This document shows positions 45,443 through 53,710 of a stretch of DNA of 64,000 nucleotides, one piece after another. Location: NCBI RefSeq assembly GCF_900167905.1, contig NZ_FUYZ01000003.1:310001-374000 (forward strand), written 5' to 3'. The translations under genes and the position numbers were made by a program. The stretch comes from Soonwooa buanensis (GTDB lineage: Bacteria > Bacteroidota > Bacteroidia > Flavobacteriales > Weeksellaceae). The number at the start of each line of letters is the position of its first letter. Within the stretch, counting starts at the first letter, position 1. The notes under the pieces are model-generated. The model was not told the DNA's origin, searched no databases, and saw nothing but the letters and a program-made list of their open reading frames with translations.

Positions 45443-46366
45443 TCAATCAAATTTCAAATCCAGTTTATCAATATATTTTTGAGGAATAATGAATTTTTTA
45501 TTTTCAAAATCCACCTCAAATTGGAAAGTCTGTTGTTGTGAATATGACTGTATCGAAATCCAGTTTTTTCCGTCAGCGTAATGGATTTCACAACGTCCTG
45601 CTATGCTAAAATATTTTCGTTTGTCTTTGCTTAACCAGATTTTGGTGCGATTTTGTAAACTTTCAGAAGCCCAATCAGGATCGGCAACATCAGCTCTATA
45701 AACCATTTCTGGCGTAGGTACATATTCAAAATCTTTACAGATGATTTTAAAAACAGTTTCCTTAGATTTTTCGTTGGATTTATAAACTTTTAAAAGCTTT
45801 TGTTGACCATCATAAACTTCGATTGTCGCATTACCATAAAACACAATAAGGTCTTCGGTTTTAGAATTTAATTTGTTATTGAAAGTCCCAGCGTGATAAT
45901 AAATTGACTTGATGGATTTGCTGACTTTATGGTTTTTAAAATCGATAATATCAAAACTATTTTCTAAACTACCAAATAAAGAAGCTTTATGTTCTACAAT
46001 CGCTTTGTACTTTTTTGGAAGTTTGATTTTTTCAGCAACTAAATCTGGAATTAAATAAGAAGCATTTGCATCTTGATAATGATAATAATTTCGGTTATTA
46101 AGTTTTATTTCATCCTGTTCTTGGTCTGTTAAACTAAATTTTTCGGTGTTAGATTTCGAATAAAAATCAACTTGATTGTCTTTTTTCATTGCTAAATAAT
46201 CAGTGAAAAAGAAATCTACACGTTGATAAGTTGGCTCTAAAAATTCTGCAAGATTTGTCTTGTCAACGATCCCGAAAATGCCGTTATGACCAAAAGCGGA
46301 ATATCGATTTTGTGAGAACCCAAAAGTGAAAACACTTAATAATATCAGTAACAGAAATTTTCTCAT
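45443..46366 (-). CDS. Exported protein with WG-repeat-like start
   Basis: A 307-residue protein with a signal peptide (about 1-18, FTFGFSQ). The mature N-terminus (FGHNGIFGIVDKTNLAEFLE followed by TYQRVDFF) resembles one WG repeat unit, which has the pattern G-x-x-G-x-x-D then P-x-Y-x-x. The rest is beta-rich with no motif I can name. It ends near FIIPQKYIDKLD, which again looks like the tail of such a unit. It is single, between the BamE-like gene and the VOC gene, and its target is unknown. Confidence 0.65.
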   Translation of the reverse strand: MRKFLLLILLSVFTFGFSQNRYSAFGHNGIFGIVDKTNLAEFLEPTYQRVDFFFTDYLAMKKDNQVDFYSKSNTEKFSLTDQEQDEIKLNNRNYYHYQDANASYLIPDLVAEKIKLPKKYKAIVEHKASLFGSLENSFDIIDFKNHKVSKSIKSIYYHAGTFNNKLNSKTEDLIVFYGNATIEVYDGQQKLLKVYKSNEKSKETVFKIICKDFEYVPTPEMVYRADVADPDWASESLQNRTKIWLSKDKRKYFSIAGRCEIHYADGKNWISIQSYSQQQTFQFEVDFENKKFIIPQKYIDKLDLKFD

Positions 46367-46425
46367 AAAAATGTTTTTAGCTTTTCGAAGATAATATTTT
46401 TGTAGTTAATGATATTTAATTATAC

Positions 46426-46454
46426 AAAAAACCTCAGAATTTCTGAGGTTTTTG
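46426..46454. terminator. Terminator between WG-like and VOC genes
   Basis: AAAAACCTCAGAA and TTCTGAGGTTTTT (46427-46453) are perfectly complementary, with A and T runs on both sides. On the minus strand it ends the VOC gene at 46458. Confidence 0.92.
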
Positions 46455-46457
46455 TTA

Positions 46458-46832
46458 TTATATTTTTAAATGAGAGACTATGATTTTGTGGCGGTCACAA
46501 TCTTCAAAACATATCCCGTTGGCTTTCCAATACGGATTTTTTGGCTCAAGAATCGGAACTTGATGTTTTTTTAGATTTTCCAAAATTTGATCATATTCCG
46601 ATTGTGAATTCGGATAAAAAACCAAAATGTCATCGTCATCAAAAACAGCTTTTGAAGCTTCGTTGCTTTGCGTAAATTCTAGATGCCAGTTTTCATTTCG
46701 CTTTCCTAAAAATACACCATCGTAATTATCATGATTTTTAAAACTTCCCAAAACTTCAAAACATAAAATGCTAGTGTAGAAGTGGCTTAGTTTTTCAATA
46801 TTTGATGTATGTCTAGCGACGCGAAATATCAT
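46458..46832 (-). CDS. VOC-family (glyoxalase/bleomycin resistance fold) protein
   Basis: A 124-residue single-module or dimeric VOC protein. It has the pattern RVARHTSNIEKLSHFYTSIL (about 4-23), VFLGKRNENWHLEFTQ and a final PNYPYWKANGICFEDCDRHK-like end (EPKNPYWKANGICFEDCD). Metal ligands are possible at His8, Glu55-like and Glu in FED, but the set is incomplete by eye. The biochemical activity is unknown. It lies four bases downstream of hemH on the same strand, suggesting one unit. Confidence 0.82.
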   Translation of the reverse strand: MIFRVARHTSNIEKLSHFYTSILCFEVLGSFKNHDNYDGVFLGKRNENWHLEFTQSNEASKAVFDDDDILVFYPNSQSEYDQILENLKKHQVPILEPKNPYWKANGICFEDCDRHKIIVSHLKI

Positions 46833-46836
46833 TTTT

Positions 46837-47901
46837 TTAAACTAAATAAAATTGGTTAAGTTTTTCTTCGCACAAAGTTTTGACAACATTAATCCATTGG
46901 TCTTCGTCGTTAAGACAAGGGATGTAATGGAAACTTTCGCCACCAGCATGCAAAAATTCTTCTTTACCTTCCACCGAAATTTCTTCTAAAGTCTCTAAAC
47001 AATCGGACACAAAAGCTGGACAAACCACAGCAATATTTTTAATTCCCTTTTTAGGAATGCTTTCGAAAGTCTCGTCTGTATAAGGTTCAACCCATTTGTC
47101 TTTCCCCAAACGAGATTGGAAACTCACGATAACCTTTTCTTTCGGAATACCCAATTTCTCAATCACCAATTCTGTCGTTTTGTAACATTGGTGGCGATAA
47201 CAATAGGCATTATGCGTTTCCACTTGGCTGTTGATACAATTGGCATCATCGATTTTGCAAGTGTTAGAAGGATCGGTTTTGTAAAGATGTCTTTCTGGAA
47301 CGCCGTGGTAAGAAAACTGCAACGCATCAAAATGTGTCGGCAATTTTTCACGAATACTTTCCGCTAAACAATTGACGTAATCTTCACGATTATAAAACGG
47401 CTGAATGTAATTAATCTTAACATCAGGAAATTTTTTCTTGCGAACGCTTTCTGCTTTTTCGATAACCGTTTCTGTTGTGCTCATCGCATATTGCGGATAC
47501 AACGGAAACAAAACAATCTCCGAAATGCCTTGATCAACCAATTTTTGAATGCCAGTTTCGATGCTTGGTTCTGCGTAACGCATTCCGATTTCTACAGGAA
47601 CATCAACCAGCTTTTGAAGTTTGGTTTTTATCTGTTCTGTAATAACAATAAGTGGAGAACCTTGGTCTGTCCAAACCGTTTTGTAAGCTTCGGCAGACTT
47701 TGCTGGACGCGTTTTCAGGATAATACCTTGTACCAAAAGCGCACGGCCAATCCAGCGATAATCGATAACACGTTCGTCCATCAAGAATTCGTCGAGATAG
47801 TCTTTGACATCTGCAACAGAAGTTGATTTTGGAGAACCTAGATTAACAAGTAAAATCCCTTTTTTGTTTGTGTTTTTTGGAGGTATATTGTTGGTATTCA
47901 A
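46837..47901 (-). CDS. hemH: Ferrochelatase
   Basis: A 354-residue enzyme inserting Fe2+ into protoporphyrin IX (or coproporphyrin III) as the last haem step. Typical segments are KGILLVNLGSPKSTSVADVK (about 14-33), the catalytic His199 in FSYHGVPERHL, the QSRLGKDKWVEPYT segment (about 270) and CPAFVSDCLETLEEISVEG, carrying the conserved Glu. It has no C-terminal membrane or Fe-S Cys cluster. It shares the strand with nifU-like and VOC genes, so iron metabolism is clustered loosely here. Confidence 0.96.
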   Translation of the reverse strand: MNTNNIPPKNTNKKGILLVNLGSPKSTSVADVKDYLDEFLMDERVIDYRWIGRALLVQGIILKTRPAKSAEAYKTVWTDQGSPLIVITEQIKTKLQKLVDVPVEIGMRYAEPSIETGIQKLVDQGISEIVLFPLYPQYAMSTTETVIEKAESVRKKKFPDVKINYIQPFYNREDYVNCLAESIREKLPTHFDALQFSYHGVPERHLYKTDPSNTCKIDDANCINSQVETHNAYCYRHQCYKTTELVIEKLGIPKEKVIVSFQSRLGKDKWVEPYTDETFESIPKKGIKNIAVVCPAFVSDCLETLEEISVEGKEEFLHAGGESFHYIPCLNDEDQWINVVKTLCEEKLNQFYLV

Positions 47902-47939
47902 TTTTTTGTATTAAAAGGTTTTTGAATTTATTTTAAATT

Positions 47940-48818
47940 TTAGCCGTTAACCGCTTCAACTTTTTCCACTAGATCGGGAACAAATTGTTTTAAAATATTT
48001 TCGATACCGTTTTTAAGCGTTGCTGTTGAAGAAGGACATCCGCTACAAGCGCCTTGTAGAAGCATTTTTGCTGTTTTGCTATCTTCATCATATTCCATAA
48101 GTGAGATTTTTCCACCATCATTTTCAACCGCTGGTGCCACATATTCCATAAGAATATCGCTAATTTTTTGCTCATTGTCTGTGTAATCTCTATTAAGAAT
48201 TTTCTGAACAGGATTTTCGTGTGGATGCGGTTCTACATTAGAAATTTCGCCGCCACCTTGTAGATAATCTGCAACTTTAGAACGCACTTGCGTCATAATC
48301 TGATGCCACTCGTATTGGTTATCTTTTGTCACGGCAACAAAGTTGTCACTAATGAAAACTTCTTTTACAAAATCAAATTCGTCGAAAAGCGCTTTTGCTA
48401 AAGGAACAAACTCTGCGTCCTGTACATTTTTGCATTCTAAAAAGCCATCCATAAGCATTTTGTTAGAAACGAATTTCATAACATTTGGGTTAGGCGTCAT
48501 TTCAGAATAGATCTGGTACAATTCTTTTTTCTTTTGAAGGTAAATTCTTGGGTTTGCAAGAAGTTCGTCTTCGATAACGTTTTTAAGATTTTCGGCTACA
48601 TGCTCCCATTCTACGCTGTCTTCTTTGGCAACTGCGATAAAGTTAGCCGTGATAAAAATACGGTTAACAAAAGGATAGTTGAACAATTCTTGCGCTAATG
48701 GGATTTCCGAAATGTCGGAATCTCTATCGAGTTCTAAAGAGCCTGGGATGAGGTTGTAATCTGCTACAAACTTTAGGACTTTAGGATTTTCTGTTGGTTC
48801 TATTAAAATTTGTCTCAT
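47940..48818 (-). CDS. NifU-like Fe-S scaffold with two Nfu_N modules
   Basis: A 292-residue protein. Two Nfu_N modules are in tandem: residues about 1-88 (EPTENPKVLKFVADYNLIPG) and about 105-190 (EMTPNPNVMKFVSNKMLMDG). A NifU C-terminal domain (about 210-292) has the cluster motif Cys258-Ser-Gly-Cys261 (QGACSGCPSSTATLKNGIE). It would carry and transfer Fe-S clusters. The two aconitases in the window are among its likely clients, but this is inference. The doubled N-terminal module is common in Bacteroidota. Confidence 0.9.
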   Translation of the reverse strand: MRQILIEPTENPKVLKFVADYNLIPGSLELDRDSDISEIPLAQELFNYPFVNRIFITANFIAVAKEDSVEWEHVAENLKNVIEDELLANPRIYLQKKKELYQIYSEMTPNPNVMKFVSNKMLMDGFLECKNVQDAEFVPLAKALFDEFDFVKEVFISDNFVAVTKDNQYEWHQIMTQVRSKVADYLQGGGEISNVEPHPHENPVQKILNRDYTDNEQKISDILMEYVAPAVENDGGKISLMEYDEDSKTAKMLLQGACSGCPSSTATLKNGIENILKQFVPDLVEKVEAVNG

Positions 48819-48972
48819 AGACTGGATTTTTCTTATGCAAAAATATCGTAATTTGGTGGAAGAAAAAAATGTAAGAATGCTTAAGAATTCTGTGTTGGCT
48901 TGAGGAATAGGAGTTTAGAGGTTATTTGAATTTTCTATCAGACTTATGGCTTATCGAAGCACAAAATTCTAG

Positions 48973-49063
48973 CCCCGATTGCAGCGGCATCCTTTTGTGG
49001 TGGCGGCCGAGCGTAGCGAGGTCGCCACAACAAAAGATACAACGGAAAGCGGGAATAGCTTCT
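48973..49063. repeat. Dispersed flavobacterial hairpin element
   Basis: AGCCCCGATTGCAGCGGCAT starts the element, TCCTTTTGTGG and CAACAAAAGATA mark inner arms, and CAACGGAAAGCGGGAATAGCT ends it. The ends are imperfect inverted repeats. The centre is a GC-rich stem, TGGCGGCC...GGTCGCCA, with a GAGCGTAGCGAG palindrome in its loop. Its base composition is far more GC-rich than the surroundings. Similar elements recur between flavobacterial genes. No reading frame. Confidence 0.75.
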
Positions 49064-49082
49064 AAAAAATTAAACTTAAATA

Positions 49083-49598
49083 ATGGCAATAGTTAGAGAA
49101 CTTCTAGGAAAAACGCCCAAAATGGGGGAGAACACATGGTTGGCTGAAACAGCAACGGTAATAGGTGATGTAGAAATGGGAAGCGATTGTAGCGTCTGGT
49201 ACAACGCGGTGATTCGTGGAGATGTTAATTCCATAAAAATCGGTAACAAAGTTAATATTCAGGACAATGCAATGGTGCATTGCACGTATCAAAAAAGTGC
49301 GACTGAAATTGGAAACAACGTGTCCATAGGTCATAACGCGATTGTGCACGGTTGTACTTTGAAGGATAATGTCCTAATTGGCATGGGCGCAATTGTGATG
49401 GACGATTGTGTGGTAGAAAGTAATTCGATTGTGGCTGCAGGTGCAGTTGTTACGGCAAATACACATATTGGCGAAGGCGAAATCTGGGCTGGCGTCCCTG
49501 CAAAAAAAGTGAAAGATGTTTCGCAACAATTAATAGAAGGCGAAATTAACAGGATTGCCAACAACTATATGAAATATTCAGGTTGGTATAAAGAATAA
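49083..49598 (+). CDS. Gamma-class carbonic anhydrase family protein
   Basis: A 171-residue left-handed beta-helix trimeric enzyme. Zn-ligand histidines are His66 (DNAMVHCTYQ), His84 and His89 (IGHNAIVHGC), with the same 84-89 spacing as in Cam. The repeating hexapeptides (GDVEMGSDCSVWYNAVIRGD) form the helix. The acidic loop of true Cam is missing, so hydration activity is uncertain, as in many short family members. The BrkB-like gene follows three bases after the stop, on the same strand. Confidence 0.9.
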   Translation: MAIVRELLGKTPKMGENTWLAETATVIGDVEMGSDCSVWYNAVIRGDVNSIKIGNKVNIQDNAMVHCTYQKSATEIGNNVSIGHNAIVHGCTLKDNVLIGMGAIVMDDCVVESNSIVAAGAVVTANTHIGEGEIWAGVPAKKVKDVSQQLIEGEINRIANNYMKYSGWYKE

Positions 49599-49601
49599 AA
49601 T

Positions 49602-50546
49602 ATGCTGAAAATAATCTCGGACTTCTGGAGTGTTCTTAAAGAAAGCTTTAGCGAGTGGATGAAGTCGTCTGCGAGCAAAGACAGTGCGAGTATTGCTTAT
49701 TACGCGATTTTCTCGCTTCCCGGATTGCTGATTATTGTGATTTGGGTAGCGGGAAATTTTTATGGTGAAGAAGCGATTCGTGGTGAAATTACCGCTCAGT
49801 TCCGAGGAATCATGGGGAAAGATGTTGCTTCTAGTATCGAAAGTATTGTTACCAGCGCTGTCATTGATAAACAAAATATCTGGATGAAAACTTTAGGTGT
49901 CGGTACTTTAATTTTTGGTGCTACAACTTTGTTTTTCCAAATGCAGACGTCGCTTAATCAACTTTGGGACATCGAATCTGCACCAAAACGTGCTTGGCAA
50001 AAATTCTTGTTAGATCGCGCCAATTCTCTGGGAATGATTCTCGTTATCACGTTTTTGCTTTTGATAAGTATGGTTTTGTCCTCGCTTTTGGGACTTGCCA
50101 ATAATCTGATAACTGGTTATTTCGGGATTGAAACTTACATTCTGATGCAAATTTCCAATTTTGTGTTGGGGTTTTTGGTGGTAACTTTGTTATTCGCTTT
50201 TATGTTTAAAGTTTTGCCCGACGTCGAAATCTCTTGGAAGTCCGTCTGGATGGGCGCTGTAGTAACTGCTTTGTTATTCAATATCGGGAAAATGTTGCTG
50301 AGTTTGTATTTTGATTTGTCTAAGCCAACTTCTGTTTTTGGCGCTGCTGGTACGGTTATTCTTATTATGATGTGGGTTAATTATAGTTGTCAAATTATCT
50401 TTTTTGGCGCTGAGTTTACCAAAGTCTATGCATACAAAAAAGGACATTATATAAAACCTTCAAAATTCGCAAAATGGAATGCCGAAAAGCGATTGCGAGA
50501 CCAGGAAAACAGCATTATTGTTCCAACAGAAGAATCTAAATCTTAA
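49602..50546 (+). CDS. YihY/BrkB-family inner membrane protein
   Basis: A 314-residue membrane protein of the YihY/virulence factor BrkB family. It begins with a cytoplasmic segment containing SASKDSASIAYYAIFSLPG, the classic start of the family, and has about six membrane segments (for example MILVITFLLLISMVLSSLL). The PTSVFGAAGTVILIMMWVNY and QIIFFGAEFTKVYAYKKGH segments close the transmembrane core. The function is poorly defined. It is probably co-transcribed with the carbonic anhydrase-like gene. Confidence 0.9.
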   Translation: MLKIISDFWSVLKESFSEWMKSSASKDSASIAYYAIFSLPGLLIIVIWVAGNFYGEEAIRGEITAQFRGIMGKDVASSIESIVTSAVIDKQNIWMKTLGVGTLIFGATTLFFQMQTSLNQLWDIESAPKRAWQKFLLDRANSLGMILVITFLLLISMVLSSLLGLANNLITGYFGIETYILMQISNFVLGFLVVTLLFAFMFKVLPDVEISWKSVWMGAVVTALLFNIGKMLLSLYFDLSKPTSVFGAAGTVILIMMWVNYSCQIIFFGAEFTKVYAYKKGHYIKPSKFAKWNAEKRLRDQENSIIVPTEESKS

Positions 50547-50675
50547 TATTCTTCTTTTCAAATTTATTTTTTTCTTTATTAAATAAGCTTTGCGAATCTT
50601 TGTTGAAATTCATTTTAAAATTTAAAATAGGATTAAAAACCTTGGCATATTTTTCGCTACTTGGTTAAGCCTATT

Positions 50676-50714
50676 ACTATTTGTAACAAAATGGAATTAG
50701 ATGTGACAAATAGT
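50676..50714. promoter_or_regulatory. 9-bp inverted repeat upstream of DUF4407 gene
   Basis: ACTATTTGT (50676-50684) and ACAAATAGT (50706-50714) form a perfect inverted repeat with a 21-base spacer, 25 bases before the start at 50739. It may be an operator or hairpin. No regulator can be named. Confidence 0.4.
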
Positions 50715-50738
50715 CAAACTAAATAACAACTTTTTATA

Positions 50739-51773
50739 ATGAATGGATTACAACATTTTCTAATACTTTGTTCGGGTGCGAATGTTCATATTTTGAAAAA
50801 AACGCCCTCGGAATGGAATAAATTTGCAGGTATTGGTGGTATCGTTTTGTTTACCGCGATCTTTGCAACTTTGTCTGCTGGTTACGCCATTTTTACAGTT
50901 TTTGATGACTATTGGGTTGCTGCAGGATTTGGACTTTTGTGGGGTTTGATGATTTTTAATCTCGACCGATATATTGTATCGTCGATTAAGAAAACAGTCG
51001 GTTGGTGGCATCAGTTGTTGATGACTTTGCCGCGTTTAGCTTTGGCTACTTTTCTCGGAATTATCATTGCAAAACCTTTGGAACTTAAGATTTTTGAAAA
51101 GGAAGTCAACAAGCAACTTAACACGATTATTCAACGGAATAAAAAACAATTACAAGCCGAGATGAATGGTCGTATTCTTCAACAATCTGGACCTTTTGAT
51201 ACTGAGAAAAAAGAAATTAATGATAAAATTGCAGCTTATAGGATTTCGTATGATTCTGCTGCGGTAGAATTGGAAAAAGAGATTCTCGGTACTAAAACTG
51301 GACTTACCAGCGGTAAAGAAGGTTATGGACCAAATGCTAAACGTAAAGCCGAACTGAAAGAGCAACGTCGACAAGATTTAGAAAATTATCAAAAACAAGT
51401 CGCACCACGTTTGGAATATCTCGACAAAGAAGTGTCAAAAGTCTATACCAACCTAGAAACTGAAAGAAAAAGCACCGAAACTTTTGAAGATAAATTCAAT
51501 GGATTTGCTGCGCGATTACAAGCTTTGGATGAGTTGGGCAAAAACTCTGCAATCATTGCTCTAGCAGCGAGTTTTATCATGGGAATGTTTATCTGTCTGG
51601 AGATTTCGCCAGTGTTGATTAAGCTAATTTCCAATGTTGGTCCTTATGATTATCTTTTAGAAAAGACCGAACATTCTTTTAAAGTCTATGCTAAAGAAAA
51701 AATTGCAAAAGGCGATATGAGTACTAAACATCGCCTGAAGGTTTTCGAACAGGATTTAGATAAAGAAGAATAA
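50739..51773 (+). CDS. DUF4407 family membrane protein
   Basis: A 344-residue protein of the DUF4407 family. Its N-terminal half has paired membrane segments (about 26-48, 52-72, 88-108), including FAGIGGIVLFTAIFATLSAG, YWVAAGFGLLWGLMIFNLDR and the conserved FNLDRYIVSS. A long coiled coil follows (about 115-260), and a late membrane segment (about 270-290, SAIIALAASFIMGMFICLEI) with SPVLIKLISNVGPYDYLLEK. No function is established. It ends in a terminator. Confidence 0.85.
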   Translation: MNGLQHFLILCSGANVHILKKTPSEWNKFAGIGGIVLFTAIFATLSAGYAIFTVFDDYWVAAGFGLLWGLMIFNLDRYIVSSIKKTVGWWHQLLMTLPRLALATFLGIIIAKPLELKIFEKEVNKQLNTIIQRNKKQLQAEMNGRILQQSGPFDTEKKEINDKIAAYRISYDSAAVELEKEILGTKTGLTSGKEGYGPNAKRKAELKEQRRQDLENYQKQVAPRLEYLDKEVSKVYTNLETERKSTETFEDKFNGFAARLQALDELGKNSAIIALAASFIMGMFICLEISPVLIKLISNVGPYDYLLEKTEHSFKVYAKEKIAKGDMSTKHRLKVFEQDLDKEE

Positions 51774-51793
51774 ACTTAAATTTTACGTGTTTT

Positions 51794-51830
51794 AAAATAG
51801 ATTTCATTAATAGAAATCTATTTTTTTGTG
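51794..51830 (+). terminator. Terminator after DUF4407 gene
   Basis: AAAATAGATTTC (51794-51805) pairs with GAAATCTATTTT (51813-51824), followed by TTTTG. Confidence 0.92.
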
Positions 51831-51891
51831 CTTTAGTTTTATCTTAATGTTAAATATGAGAAAAATCTTTTTTCGTATTTGATTATTTCTA

Positions 51892-51899
51892 TATTTTTG
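51892..51899 (+). promoter_or_regulatory. -7 promoter box for the collar-protein cluster
   Basis: TATTTTTG fits TAnnTTTG and lies 15 bases before the ATG at 51915. No TTTG at the proper -33 spacing. Confidence 0.45.
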
Positions 51900-51914
51900 C
51901 GAAAACTAATTTCT

Positions 51915-52505
51915 ATGAAACTTATTACCAGTACTCTCCTCGTTCTTGTGGGGAGTCTAAGTGCGAAGCTTTCTGCGCAAAATCAATTTATCGGTCAGAT
52001 TATGTTTGTACCTTACAATTTTGCACCTCAAGGTTGGCATGATTGCGATGGCTCTCTTTTACAAATTTCTCAGAATACCGCATTGTTTTCTTTACTAGGG
52101 ACAACTTATGGAGGAAATGGTATGACTAATTTTGCATTGCCTAATGCACAAGGTCGCGTGATTATTGATGATGGACAAGGCGCAGGTCTTAGTGATTATT
52201 ATATAGGACAAACAGGTGGCACAGAAAGTGTCACACTTTCCATCGCAGAAATGCCAACACATACACATCAACTGATGGGTACGGCAGAAGTGGCTAATCA
52301 GAATAAACCAAATGCTGCTTATCCTGCAAAGACAAAGACGCTTGACAAAGAATATTCAACATCTACACTTGCTGCAGATGAGGTTATTATGAAATCTACT
52401 GCTGTTAGTGCCGTTGGAGGCAATCAAGCACACGAGAATCGTATGCCTTCTTTGGCTTTAAAATGCATTATTGCTATGCAAGGTGTTTTTCCAGCAAGAC
52501 CATAA
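51915..52505 (+). CDS. Secreted phage tail-collar (MDP-like) protein 1
   Basis: A 196-residue protein with a signal peptide (about 1-23, LSAKLSAQ). The ATG at 51915 is chosen because upstream codons do not extend the signal peptide. The Tail Collar domain reads FIGQIMFVPYNFAPQGWHDC (start) with LLQISQNTALFSLLGTTYGG, then NFALPNAQGRVIIDDGQG. It ends with the conserved QAHENRMPSLALKCIIAMQG. Such proteins in Bacteroidota are called microcystin-dependent-like or tail fibre proteins. They are secreted in this case, so a phage role is unlikely. It is the first of three tandem copies. Confidence 0.88.
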   Translation: MKLITSTLLVLVGSLSAKLSAQNQFIGQIMFVPYNFAPQGWHDCDGSLLQISQNTALFSLLGTTYGGNGMTNFALPNAQGRVIIDDGQGAGLSDYYIGQTGGTESVTLSIAEMPTHTHQLMGTAEVANQNKPNAAYPAKTKTLDKEYSTSTLAADEVIMKSTAVSAVGGNQAHENRMPSLALKCIIAMQGVFPARP

Positions 52506-52516
52506 AAACTTTTACC

Positions 52517-53086
52517 ATGAATAAATTTAAAAAACTAACTATCATTGCGTTGTTAATGATAGGTGTCAAAGGCTTTTCGCAAAACGTGCCCCTGATTGGC
52601 CAAATCATGTGGGTGCCATATAATGTTGTTCCAAAAAACTGGGCGCCTTGTGATGGAAGATTGTTGAACATTAGCCAAAATACTGCTTTATTTAGTTTGC
52701 TAGGTACACAATTTGGTGGCAATGGTACGACAAATTTTGCTTTACCCGATATGAGAGGACGTACTATAATGGGAGATGGTCCTAACTATGTAGTTGGTAC
52801 ACAAGTTGGGGTTCCTTGGGTGACCTTAACTCCCAATGAATTACCAACGCATAACCATAATCTTACTGCTGTCAAAGTAAAAGGTGACTCTTCTACTCCT
52901 GTAGGAAATCGTATGGCAGATACTTTAGCAGGCGATCCAGAATACTCGGATGCGGCTGCAGATACTACAATGTCAAATAATATGTTGTCAGGTTCAGGAG
53001 CTTCTCAACCACATAACAATATGCAGCCTTATACGACATTAAAATGTATTATCGCACTACAAGGTATTTATCCGTCACGTAATTAA
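52517..53086 (+). CDS. Secreted phage tail-collar (MDP-like) protein 2
   Basis: A 189-residue paralogue. The ATG at 52517, eleven bases after the previous stop, gives a clean signal peptide (about 1-21, GVKGFSQ). It has LIGQIMWVPYNVVPKNWAPC, LLNISQNTALFSLLGTQFGG and NFALPDMRGRTIMGDGP, and ends PHNNMQPYTTLKCIIALQG. The middle part (about 110-165) is the most divergent from its neighbours, as expected of a binding loop. Function unknown; see the neighbour at 53104. Confidence 0.88.
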   Translation: MNKFKKLTIIALLMIGVKGFSQNVPLIGQIMWVPYNVVPKNWAPCDGRLLNISQNTALFSLLGTQFGGNGTTNFALPDMRGRTIMGDGPNYVVGTQVGVPWVTLTPNELPTHNHNLTAVKVKGDSSTPVGNRMADTLAGDPEYSDAAADTTMSNNMLSGSGASQPHNNMQPYTTLKCIIALQGIYPSRN

Positions 53087-53103
53087 TTTCAAATAACTAA
53101 ACC

Positions 53104-53703
53104 ATGAAAAATAAATTTTTAATACTAGGTATTTTGCTTGCTTTTATAGCAGGTAATACTAAACTAAAAGCACAAGGCGGAGGTGATGCTTATCTGGGAC
53201 AAATGCTATATGTCGCATTTACTTTTGCACCGCAAGGTTGGGCAGACTGTAACGGTCAACTAATGTCTATAAATGAAAACTCTGCTTTATATAGTTTGAT
53301 AGGAACAACTTATGGTGGCGATGGTGTGACGACCTTTGCATTGCCTAATGTACAAAGTCGCGTGTTGGTTGGTGATGGTACTTCAACTACCAGTGGTGGT
53401 AATTATGTATTAGGACAATCTGCTGGCACAGAAAAGGAAACTTTAACAATAAATCAAATGCCTATGCATAATCATCAAATTACTGCTGTTAGTGGTGTAG
53501 GTAGTCAAAATCTTCCTACTAATGCTTTGCCGTCTGATAGTCAAGTTTTGGATAAAAAGTATGCGACAAGCGGGACCTTAGCACCAATGAATAATCTTTC
53601 TGTTAAAACTGCGGGAGGTAGTCAACCACATGATAACATCCAGCCCTATATTACTTTTAAGTGTATTATCGCACTACAAGGTATTTATCCATCACAAAAC
53701 TAA
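53104..53703 (+). CDS. Secreted phage tail-collar (MDP-like) protein 3
   Basis: A 199-residue paralogue with a signal peptide (about 1-23, NTKLKAQ). The collar domain reads YLGQMLYVAFTFAPQGWADC, LMSINENSALYSLIGTTYGG and TFALPNVQSRVLVGDGTS, and the end is PHDNIQPYITFKCIIALQG. The three copies share start and end but differ in the centre, which suggests diversification after tandem duplication. The T9SS cargo gene follows seven bases later, so all four are probably one transcript. Confidence 0.88.
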   Translation: MKNKFLILGILLAFIAGNTKLKAQGGGDAYLGQMLYVAFTFAPQGWADCNGQLMSINENSALYSLIGTTYGGDGVTTFALPNVQSRVLVGDGTSTTSGGNYVLGQSAGTEKETLTINQMPMHNHQITAVSGVGSQNLPTNALPSDSQVLDKKYATSGTLAPMNNLSVKTAGGSQPHDNIQPYITFKCIIALQGIYPSQN

Positions 53704-53710
53704 AAACACT

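Noticed and set aside
49083-49598. Acetyltransferase (hexapeptide) call for the beta-helix protein
   Set aside because: The three Zn-ligand His residues with the 84-89 spacing fit gamma carbonic anhydrases better. No acyltransferase motif is seen.
51915-53703. Tail-collar genes as part of a prophage
   Set aside because: All three proteins have signal peptides and the flanking genes are cellular. No capsid, terminase, integrase or lysis gene is in the window.
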